From contig CALBXV010000680.1 in assembly GCA_937890045.1 (NCBI GenBank), positions 1-17,898 of the forward strand: a DNA stretch of 17,898 bases. Direction: 5' to 3'. The position numbers and the translations under genes are program-made. The stretch's first letter is position 1. Each line of letters begins with the position of its first letter. Below the pieces are notes generated by a model. That model saw nothing but the letters and a program-made list of their open reading frames with translations. It was not told the DNA's origin and ran no database searches. Positions 6,300 through 13,300 of this stretch are shown here, piece after piece. Source of the stretch: an uncultured archaeon (lineage in GTDB: Archaea; Thermoproteota; Nitrososphaeria; Nitrososphaerales; CALBXV01).

Positions 6300-8093
6300 T
6301 TGGAAAATAAATATGTAGAACTGGCTGTTGGGAGTCCAGGCAACAGAGGAATTATAGTTCCCGTTAAAGATATAGGTACTGAACTAAGCAAATACAATTC
6401 AGTACCAGTGTTTAGAAGCTATTATATGGTTGATGATTCAATTTTAAAACATATACAAGGCGGAAGAAGAACTTTAAGAGGATATAAAGGCGATTATTAC
6501 CTAGATAGAATCTTATTTGATATTGATAAAGGATCTGACAGTAATGAAGAATGTTTAAATGCTGCCAGAAACTTTTATCATATTTTAACTGAAACTCATA
6601 GTATTTCTGAAGACTGTATTCATCCCTGGTTTAGTGGGACTGGATATCATATAGTAATTCCTAATATATTTGGCTTTGAAGCATCTCATGAACTACCCAG
6701 AACAGTAAAATACACAGTAAAACATTATTTTCCTGAAGCAGATGCTATTTATGATGGTGCAAGACTTATTAGATTAGGATTTACACCAAATGAAAAGACG
6801 CTTTCACCTAAACTGTATAAAGTGCCTGTAAGTCCAAGAGAATTATTACATGAAGACCACATATATATCATGAAAAAGGCGGAAAGTGTTAAAAACCTTG
6901 AAATGCCAACACGATTCCCTGAATGCGATGTTCTTTTAGATCCAATTGTACCTAAAAAGAAGGAAGTTAAGCCTCACGTTCCTATTCAGAATCCAAGTAA
7001 GATAGCTACTTGTATACAAACAATGATTGCTGAAGGCCCGATTAAAGGTAGTAGGCATCATAAAGTATTAAGAGTAGCATCATATATGAAAAGTAAGGGT
7101 TTACCTGAACAATTTGTATCAGAAAGTCAAATTGCCTGGGCTACAAACTTAGAAGCAGAAGAGGTAATAAGGCTTGTACATGACGTATATAGTGGCGGAG
7201 ATACTAATAATGGTTATAAATATGGATGCAACGATTGGCTAATGGATAAATATTGTGATTCTAAATGCATTTATTATCCAGCAAAACAAGAAGGTGGAGA
7301 CATATTAATACCTATATTATCCGTAAAAGAGCTTGAAAAGAGAGCTAGATTCAATATAAAGAAGGATTTAACTGATGTAACTATCAATTTAAATGATTTT
7401 TGGGCTTTAGGTAATGACTATTTCATCTTACCTGGCCAGTTAGTAATGATTGGTGGAGAAACAGGCATGGGAAAGACTGCATTTGCTCAAAATATATGTA
7501 TGTTATCTAAAATAAAGACTTTATATTTAACACTTGAAGTAGAACCTGAACTTATTACACGAAGATTCCAACAAATGGTGCATAATATGAGTGCTAAAGA
7601 TGTGCTTAAACACTGGAAAGACGATATGAGTGATAAGTTGCATAAAGGTTTAGAACATTTAGATATAGGTTGGTTTCCACCTAAGCTGCATGAATTAAAA
7701 GAACTCGTAGCATACCATGATCCAGCAGTTTTAGTGCTTGATACAATAGATATGGTAAAAGTTAGCAAGTATATTCATAACCAAATTGAAAAAATAGATA
7801 CTATTATTGAAGAAATGAGATCTATAGCTACTAATCAAGATATAATAGTAATGGGTATCTCTCATATTTCCAAATCGGAAGGAAGATCTGGAATATTAGA
7901 TGTACACTCATTTAAAGGTAGCAGCACAATAGAGCAAAAGTCAGATAAAGTTATTATGATAGATGGGGTTGCTAATAGTCCAGCCAGGATGGTAAAAAGT
8001 CATAAGTCCAGAGATGAATCAGGGTTTGTTGCAAATCTTATATTCGATCCAAGGACATTCAAATTCAAAGATGAGGTAAAAAATGGAAGATAA
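6300..8093 (+). CDS. Primase-helicase fusion: archaeo-eukaryotic-type primase plus DnaB/RecA-like helicase (597 aa)
   Basis: The N-terminal half shows the three motifs of the archaeo-eukaryotic primase (AEP) fold: metal-binding D74-I-D76, S112-G-T-G-Y-H117 (the sxH nucleotide-binding motif) and R155-L-I-R158. A Cys cluster C310-x8-C319-x3-C323 lies in the linker and may hold zinc or an Fe-S cluster with a fourth ligand elsewhere. The C-terminal part is a RecA-type helicase core: Walker A G386-E-T-G-M-G-K-T393, Walker B VLVLD481TID and a later GISHISK strand. The protein should unwind DNA at the fork and make primers, like T7 gp4, but with an unrelated primase fold. It may also have polymerase activity, as some primase-polymerases do. 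The TTG start is set by AAGGAG at 6289-6294. Its 3' end overlaps the next gene by 11 nt. Confidence 0.85.
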   Translation: MENKYVELAVGSPGNRGIIVPVKDIGTELSKYNSVPVFRSYYMVDDSILKHIQGGRRTLRGYKGDYYLDRILFDIDKGSDSNEECLNAARNFYHILTETHSISEDCIHPWFSGTGYHIVIPNIFGFEASHELPRTVKYTVKHYFPEADAIYDGARLIRLGFTPNEKTLSPKLYKVPVSPRELLHEDHIYIMKKAESVKNLEMPTRFPECDVLLDPIVPKKKEVKPHVPIQNPSKIATCIQTMIAEGPIKGSRHHKVLRVASYMKSKGLPEQFVSESQIAWATNLEAEEVIRLVHDVYSGGDTNNGYKYGCNDWLMDKYCDSKCIYYPAKQEGGDILIPILSVKELEKRARFNIKKDLTDVTINLNDFWALGNDYFILPGQLVMIGGETGMGKTAFAQNICMLSKIKTLYLTLEVEPELITRRFQQMVHNMSAKDVLKHWKDDMSDKLHKGLEHLDIGWFPPKLHELKELVAYHDPAVLVLDTIDMVKVSKYIHNQIEKIDTIIEEMRSIATNQDIIVMGISHISKSEGRSGILDVHSFKGSSTIEQKSDKVIMIDGVANSPARMVKSHKSRDESGFVANLIFDPRTFKFKDEVKNGR

Positions 8094-8631
8094 GAAGACA
8101 ACATATGATCTTGTTGGTAATTATATAGATCTTATGACAGAACATGAATTAGGAACATTAAGTGATGAAGAAGTGAAATCATTTGATAAAGATATTGCTG
8201 ATATTGAATCAGAATTAATTCAAAAGAAGGATAATCTTCATTGGGTAATGACTAATTGTGATGAACAAAAGTCATCTATAGAGGGTATGATGGATATGCA
8301 CGATGAAAAGATCCAGAAATTAAGAAAGAAAAGAAATGCTATTCAGAATACTACCAATAGAATCAAAGAGTTGACTATGTTAATAGTGGATACACTAGGT
8401 AACAATAATAAAAATGGTAATAAATGTATACTGATCAATGGCGAAAAGTATACCAATATTATGGTTAATGGAAGTCTTGAGCTAAAAGTAGACGAAGAAG
8501 ACTTACCTGATGAATTTAAAGAATATCACATGAAAGTGAATAAGTCTAAAGTAAGAAAACATGTTATTAAGAAAGGTGGTGAAACTAATTATGCCAAAGT
8601 CGATAAGAAGAGGTCATTAAGAATAACATGA
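8083..8631 (+). CDS. Siphovirus Gp157-family protein (182 aa)
   Basis: The order of features fits the Gp157 family of phage proteins. An acidic helical N-terminus comes first, then a long charged helix or coiled coil (about 35-105) with DIADIESELIQKK and KIQKLRKKRNAI. A beta-rich C-terminus contains the LPDEF motif (around 140) followed by Lys-rich strands ending near a GG turn. Gp157 proteins are found beside recombination genes in many phages, and one has been linked to resistance against phage infection; the biochemical role is unclear. It starts inside the primase-helicase gene (11-nt overlap) behind GAGG at 8073-8076 and ends on an ATGA overlap with the following small ORF. Confidence 0.75.
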   Translation: MEDKKTTYDLVGNYIDLMTEHELGTLSDEEVKSFDKDIADIESELIQKKDNLHWVMTNCDEQKSSIEGMMDMHDEKIQKLRKKRNAIQNTTNRIKELTMLIVDTLGNNNKNGNKCILINGEKYTNIMVNGSLELKVDEEDLPDEFKEYHMKVNKSKVRKHVIKKGGETNYAKVDKKRSLRIT

Positions 8632-8831
8632 TGGATCTAATTTTTAGAATAACCAGGGTTTCAGTAAAAGATACACATGGCATTAAAATTACTTTACTAA
8701 ATTGTATCGGTACCAATATATATTTTAATACAGATAGGGGAGAACATATATCCATAGGATTATTTATAGGTTTTATGGAAATAGCAGTTCAATTATCAAT
8801 ATGGAGGTTAGGATGGCTGAAAACTTCGTGA
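8628..8831 (+). CDS. Small protein of unknown function (67 aa)
   Basis: A 67-residue ORF coupled to the Gp157-like gene by an ATGA overlap (8628-8631). A second ATG at 8631 is equally possible. The sequence alternates hydrophobic and polar residues and looks beta-rich, with a hydrophobic C-terminal third (SIGLFIGFMEIAVQLSIW) that is too interrupted to call a membrane helix. No motif is recognised. Its 3' end overlaps the next gene by 19 nt, as usual in this packed region. Confidence 0.55.
   Translation: MMDLIFRITRVSVKDTHGIKITLLNCIGTNIYFNTDRGEHISIGLFIGFMEIAVQLSIWRLGWLKTS
8803..8807 (+). promoter_or_regulatory. Shine-Dalgarno that moves the start of the 91-aa gene to 8813
   Basis: GGAGG at 8803-8807 lies 5 nt before ATG 8813. 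An upstream in-frame ATG at 8801 would place this site inside the coding sequence and has no ribosome site of its own, so 8813 is the better start. Confidence 0.65.
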
Positions 8832-9088
8832 CAGATGATAAACAAAAGGATCTTATAATTAAAATCCTATTAATTGCAAGATTTGCCGCAGAGCAATTCA
8901 AATTTATGGGAATAGCTAAAGAGTTGGATATCATCTTAAGAGGTGTTTCATTTCAAAAACAAGAAATGGGAGAAAATGAAGATATTAAGAAATTATCAAA
9001 AGAAGAGTATAATAAATGGATGCAAAAAGAAATACAAAAGTCGCAAGGAACTTTTGTAGCAGGATGTAAAGGAGATGACTGTGATTAA
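8813..9088 (+). CDS. Small charged protein, function unknown (91 aa)
   Basis: Starting at ATG 8813 (MAENFVTDDK) the protein has 91 residues. The first 45 appear helical with a short hydrophobic patch (LIIKILLIARFAAEQF). The rest is Lys/Glu-rich and ends with a C-x4-C tail (AGCKGDDCD). Two Cys alone are not enough for a zinc site, and no enzyme motif is seen. It overlaps the upstream ORF by 19 nt and the nuclease-like gene by 8 nt if the latter starts at 9081. A role in the replication module is suggested only by location. Confidence 0.65.
   Translation: MAENFVTDDKQKDLIIKILLIARFAAEQFKFMGIAKELDIILRGVSFQKQEMGENEDIKKLSKEEYNKWMQKEIQKSQGTFVAGCKGDDCD
9071..9074 (+). promoter_or_regulatory. Shine-Dalgarno favouring the GTG start at 9081
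   Basis: AAAGGAG at 9068-9074 abuts the ATG at 9075 with no spacing, which is unfavourable. It lies 6 nt before the in-frame GTG at 9081, the usual distance. Confidence 0.55.
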
Positions 9089-9473
9089 CAGAAGTCAAAT
9101 AGGCAAAAGAAACAGACAAAGAGGAGCGGAGCTCCAAAGAGCCATGGTAAATCTTGCGAAGAAATTCAAGCTAGTGGCTCATAACAGAGACAGGGGAGGG
9201 GCACAACACCCTGATGGGGATATAGAAATCAATAACCTATGGTTTGGGTGTAAACGCAAGAAGCGTTTACCTAAGTACCTTTTCCCTGAAAAGTCGGAGA
9301 AAGGTGTCTTTATAAGATCTGACAGAAAGAAACCTATGATAGTCATTAGTGCAGAACTATTTATGATGCTATACTCTTCCTGGGAAAAAGACCGTAAAAC
9401 AAAACTAAGTTATTTAATAAGTAATGGACATCCACCTATAGAAACAGACGGAACAACAAATGAAGAAGAATAA
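9081..9473 (+). CDS. Putative PD-(D/E)XK nuclease, Holliday-junction-resolvase-like (130 aa)
   Basis: The layout matches small phage and archaeal resolvase-like nucleases. A basic N-terminus GKRNRQRGAELQRA contains the conserved early Glu, then HNRDRGGAQHPDGDIEI carries the metal-binding Asp. A strand with CKRKK follows, and a C-terminal VFIRSDRKKPMIVI segment resembles the family's last strand. In typical members the third motif reads ECK; here it reads GCK (WFGCKRKK), so the usual Glu is missing. Either catalysis uses another acidic residue or the protein binds without cutting. It would process branched DNA from replication or recombination. I prefer the GTG start at 9081 over ATG 9075 because of Shine-Dalgarno spacing. 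Confidence 0.6.
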   Translation: MINRSQIGKRNRQRGAELQRAMVNLAKKFKLVAHNRDRGGAQHPDGDIEINNLWFGCKRKKRLPKYLFPEKSEKGVFIRSDRKKPMIVISAELFMMLYSSWEKDRKTKLSYLISNGHPPIETDGTTNEEE

Positions 9474-9753
9474 CATGAAAAGAATCAGAAGATTGGATAG
9501 TTTACCATCTATGTCTCATTTTGAAACAAGTTACGGAGCAAGAGGTATACTACTTAAGAAAGATGACATGCAAAATATGGTTTGGTGGTATTATCAACCA
9601 CCTACAGACGATAAAACAGTACGAGAATACTATTTAAGGAACAATCCCATGGGAATAGCTGGTGGAACACAGATTATCAGAATAAGAAAGAGAAAGACAA
9701 ATATCCCAACAAAATGGCTAAAAAGAAATGACAAGACTGGAAATATTGTTTAA
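9460..9753 (+). CDS. Basic protein of unknown function (97 aa)
   Basis: A 97-residue, Lys/Arg-rich protein with an aromatic patch (MVWWYYQPP, about residues 40-48) and a basic C-terminus (IIRIRKRKTNIP). High charge and small size fit a nucleic-acid-binding accessory, but no family is recognised. It overlaps the nuclease-like gene by 14 nt. ATG 9460 has no clear Shine-Dalgarno. ATG 9475, with GAAGAAG upstream, is an alternative start that removes five residues. Confidence 0.6.
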   Translation: MKKNNMKRIRRLDSLPSMSHFETSYGARGILLKKDDMQNMVWWYYQPPTDDKTVREYYLRNNPMGIAGGTQIIRIRKRKTNIPTKWLKRNDKTGNIV

Positions 9754-9886
9754 ATTAGTACTGGACTTCTTTGAATCTAAACATGTGATGATAATGAAAG
9801 ACTTTGATATACTAATGACCGAATCACAAGATCTGTATGATAAAGATCATCCACCTGAGGAAATAGTTCAGGAAGAAATATTTTAA
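9728..9886 (+). CDS. Very short acidic ORF, last plus-strand gene candidate (52 aa)
   Basis: A 52-codon ORF begins with MTRLEILFKLVLDFFE and ends with an acidic tail (HPPEEIVQEEIF). It overlaps the 97-aa gene by 26 nt in another frame, and its TAA (9884-9886) touches the first stem of the structured gap. Composition is protein-like, with an amphipathic helix followed by an acidic tail. The ribosome-binding site is weak and no homolog is recognised, so this could be chance. Confidence 0.5.
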   Translation: MTRLEILFKLVLDFFESKHVMIMKDFDILMTESQDLYDKDHPPEEIVQEEIF

Positions 9887-10004
9887 GAGGTGGGGCTATT
9901 ATTAGGGTTTTTAGCAAGTTGCAATTCTCTCACAAGATACCAATTCTTTACATTCTTTTTTGGTTGGTAACTTGGGACTTGCGAGCCTACCTAATCCCAC
10001 CTCT
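9886..10004 (+). other. Multi-stem structured element at the end of the plus-strand block
   Basis: Nested complementary segments tile the interval. They are AGAGGTGGG (9886-9894) with CCCACCTCT (9996-10004), ATTAGG (9901-9906) with CCTAAT (9990-9995), GCAAGT (9914-9919) with ACTTGC (9977-9982), CAAG (9933-9936) with CTTG (9971-9974), and TACCAA (9938-9943) with TTGGTA (9964-9969). All are in proper nesting order, forming one long branched hairpin with internal loops. It begins at the stop codon of the last plus-strand ORF. It may be a 3' UTR structure or a small non-coding RNA. No known RNA family is recognised. Confidence 0.55.
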
Positions 10005-10012
10005 CTCCATTG

Positions 10013-10086
10013 AAAGGGCTCTATGATACCTATGTTGTACATGTTTTTCATGTTATGTACAGAATTACAAAATTATAGAGCCCTTT
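10013..10086 (+). terminator. Long hairpin with T-rich tail, probable terminator of the plus-strand block
   Basis: AAAGGGCTCTAT (10013-10024) pairs perfectly with ATAGAGCCCTTT (10075-10086). On the plus strand the stem is followed by a T-rich tail to 10091 (ATTTT after the arm's TTT), as in an intrinsic terminator. The 50-nt loop holds a second stem, TGTACAT (10036-10042) with ATGTACA (10055-10061). The loop is longer than usual, so an RNA element or cruciform is also possible. The minus-strand tail is poorer in T, so termination should favour plus-strand transcripts. Confidence 0.55.
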
Positions 10087-10115
10087 ATTTTGGGAGAAAT
10101 GGAGCATCTCTCAAT

Positions 10116-10174
10116 GTCTATAGCAGTAATTGGGAAACCCAACCATATTGGAGCATCTTTTGCTGACTATAGAC
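10116..10174. other. Branched stem with inner 5-bp/3-nt hairpin
   Basis: GTCTATAG (10116-10123) pairs with CTATAGAC (10167-10174). After one bulged base, CAG (10124-10126) pairs with CTG (10163-10165). Inside is a tight hairpin TTGGG-AAA-CCCAA (10130-10142). The direct repeat TGGAGCATCT (10100-10109, 10149-10158) has one copy before the stem and one within it. Function unknown; a small RNA, protein-binding site or hairpin promoter are options. Confidence 0.45.
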
Positions 10175-10235
10175 AACTTTTCAAAAACTTACCAAAAAAC
10201 AAATAGCCGATTCTCGAATTTGATTTTAAGCTAAT

Positions 10236-10262
10236 TCAACCTTTTTTTTAAAAAACCGTTGA
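10236..10262. repeat. T8/A6 palindrome flanked by TCAAC and GTTGA
   Basis: TCAAC (10236-10240) and GTTGA (10258-10262) flank T8 (10242-10249) joined to an A-run (10250-10255). The whole is nearly self-complementary with little loop, so as RNA it folds poorly. On DNA it is a bent, easily melted tract. It may add T-runs for termination on both strands. Confidence 0.35.
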
Positions 10263-10329
10263 GAAAAAGCATGCGAGCTGATAAAATAGATGAAGTAGGT
10301 TATTAAGGGCCACCTTGGGCCACATATAA

Positions 10330-10353
10330 GGGGTAGAATGCCATTCTAAGCCC
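10330..10353 (-). terminator. Weak hairpin just after the giant minus-strand gene
   Basis: On the minus strand, GGGC..TAGAAT pairs with ATTCTA.CCCC two bases beyond the stop codon (TAA at 10358-10356). The six-bp AT stem is extended by a G/C clamp with a small bulge. The tail (CTTATATG) has few T residues, so termination may be weak or this may be a processing hairpin. Confidence 0.35.
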
Positions 10354-10355
10354 GT

Positions 10356-13300
10356 TTAATATATACTTGGATACTTAGTCTCAGTTGACATAGGATAAGG
10401 CGTCCTCGTGGCTGTTATGGGCTTTTCCCGCCTAAAATACTTGGTGGCACCACGTTGGAATTGATGTAAAGGCACTCCAACCAATCTTTCTGTTGCCATA
10501 ACAGGATTATAGATCAAACCATGCTCTGGTTTAAACATATCTCTTGCTATCCTACCAAATGGGAACCAAGTCCATACATGATAAGAAGCAAATCTATCCC
10601 AATCTTTGGATAACATAGATTTGATAGGTGCTAAGGCATATCTAGCTACAGGTGGAGCAAACATCTGAGCTGGCCCCATACCAAAGAAAGCTCGTTCCTT
10701 CTCAGGCTCAGAACCAAAGAACCAATCAGCTAAATCCTCAAAATATTGGTAAGGTTGAGGAAGAGTAGCCTCAAACATAGAAGCTGGGAAAATAGTAGCA
10801 AGAGCATACATAAATAGATCAGCAGTTACCATACTCTGTAATCTCTTATACTCTGGAGTCCCAGGATCATACCCTACTATCTTAGCTCGTCTTATTAATT
10901 CCTTACGGAATCTAATAGAGTTCCATGACCAAAGCTGAAACCTTGCAAAGATACGACCAAGATTTGTCCTTGCAAATGCTGGTCTATTAGCATTATTGTA
11001 CAAGAACTGAGTACCATACACACCCTGGTTTGCCATTTTAATCAACCAAGGATGTTCAAAGTCCATAACAAATCCATTAGCCTCTAATGCATCTCTTGCA
11101 TTAATATAATGAGCAAGGAAAGCCTGCTTCCTTAATTTTCTTTCCGATACCCGCATAAACCATGCAGCTTTATTAAAAATTTCTTTAGTTACACCATTTC
11201 TTTGAAATATCTCAAACACAGTTAGATCATTAGACTCTGGGTCTTTTCTAATCTGTTGTAAAGCTTCTCGTATAGACTTTCTTAATTTAGGATCTTTCCA
11301 TGCACCAGTAAGCCTAGCCTCTGAAACAATCCATGATTCAACAGCTCCCACACTCTCAGTCCAATCAGACCAATCCTGACTTGTCTTAAACTTAGGATTA
11401 ACATAGTTGGCAAGATATTTAATAGAAAGAGAGTTCTTCCATGGAGTAAATCCAGCATTTATAATCGTATTAGTACTACCACCATACATATTGTTAGCAA
11501 GGGATTTGCTATGTGCAAGTAGCGTAAGCATCTCCCATTTTGCTTCCAAATTAGAGAGATGTGCTAACTGCCTATGTAATAATCTAGATTTCTCTTTTGC
11601 AAGCCCACGATTACCATCAAAATACTTCTTTGCTATCCTACCTACTACTTCCTTTTCAAAAGCCTCATCACTAAACCAATAGTAAGGAGTAATCTTAACA
11701 GGAAGCTTATCTACATCAGTTAAGAATGCTCTAGGAAATGTGCTACCATAACCTAAATTATCTCTGTTATAAAGTTTCATGAATCTTGCCCACTGCCTAG
11801 TATGCTTACCCATCGCTTGAGTATTTTCAAATCTTTTTACCAGCCTGTATGAAATAGCAGACGCTAAGCTATTGTAACGTGCTGTAATAATCTGACTAGC
11901 ATACCTCTCAAGAGCATCCCAGTTTCTTTGCCAGCCTGGTAAAGGGCCATCTTCTCTAGAGCCACGTCTAAGAACATGTCCAGGCCTTGAGTGTAATCCA
12001 AGTAAGGAAAAATCTCTTTCAGAGATTTCATCAGACATCATAGCTTCTGCATGTGCTTCACCAAGGCCAAGATCATTTAGCTTTTCTTCTGCCATAATAA
12101 TCTTATGTCTATACTCCGCCTCTGCTAACTGAGTCTCATCCGCACCCTCTTTAGCTAATCTCTCAAGCCTTTCCTGTAATACACGTTTAGATACTTTCTT
12201 ACCCCATCCTCCATGAGGAAAGAACTCACTAAAAGTAACTTGTCCTATACCTCTGAACCCAGGATTCTGAGAAACAGAACCATCATCAGCTGCAACTGTA
12301 ATGTTACCCTTACCTGTAATCCTAGTCTCCTCACCACCCTTCCACATCTCTTTAAATTTAATTCTTAATTCAGTGGGCATCTCCTTTACATCCACTATAT
12401 CCTCTCGCCAGTCAAGCGTCCTACCACTAGTAGATTTAACACCTTCTTTATTTAATCTTGTAGCAATATCTATAATCTCATTGTTCTTTATATTCAGCAT
12501 ATCAACACGCATCTCATTTAATATAATATCAAATGAAAGTTCTAGTTGCTGTTCAAGTGGAATAATATATGGCTTAGCACCTACATCCTGTTCTCTAGCT
12601 AACTTTCTTAAAGTCTTACCTATATCTATTTCCTTACCATGCTTAGTCTTATTCCAAACAAATTCTTTCTCAGCAAATTCTTTATTACTTACATGTACTT
12701 TATAAAAGGACTCAAACCAATCAGAAACCCTATCATTCATAACATCGCGAAGCTCTTCTGCCCTTATCTTCTGCTGTTCACCTTCGAGAGTAATAGTATA
12801 CTCTTTCCCAGCAAACTCTTTATTCCATATCTTCTCAGCCTTTTCCCATTCCTTTTCGTACAGTCTATTTCGGTCATTCTCAAACTCATCCTTGCCCCTG
12901 TTACGTTCTCTGTACGCTATAATATTATCCATAAATCTTGACTGATCAATATCTTTAATAGTATCTAAGGGTTCTCTTACAGAAGCAAGGTCTTGTAATC
13001 CTTCCTCATATTTTCTAGGCTCACCCTCTGGACTAGTTCTATGCACAATTCTATTGATCTCTACCTGTTTCCATTTATCAGCAGTAGTCCAGAACTGATG
13101 CATCCTACCAAAGTGACTCATTGGTACAGCAACCTGTTTAAATACAGGGCCAGAAGGAGTGACAACAGGGCCTTCCATCCAGAATGGAGACATGTCATAA
13201 CCTAAATTCCTACGCCCTATGCTCTCAGGCCACATCATAAAATGCCACCACTTAACAGGAGCACCATCAGGCATTTTACCTGTCTTAATAAAAGAACGGA

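Larger units (their letters stand above)
9887..10355. other. Convergent intergenic region (469 bp) without genes
   Basis: Both transcription blocks end here. I see no ORF with coding character on either strand. The content is a series of structures listed individually: the branched element 9886-10004, the long hairpin 10013-10086, the branched stem 10116-10174, the T8/A6 palindrome 10236-10262, and a hairpin 10330-10353 next to the minus-strand stop. TGGAGCATCT occurs twice, at 10100-10109 and 10149-10158. The density of structure is more than two simple terminators would need. Confidence 0.55.

Noticed and set aside
1253..7768. Minus-strand ORFs opposite plus-strand genes (1253-1471, 1686-1871, 5579-5794, 7487-7768)
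   Set aside because: They overlap well-supported genes carrying clear motifs and have low-complexity Phe/Ser-rich translations with no family signal.
10308..10322. Short GGGCCACCTT/GGGCCACA repeat read as an attachment site
   Set aside because: The repeat is only about 7-8 bp, there is no integrase in the window, and it can be explained by local hairpin pairing.
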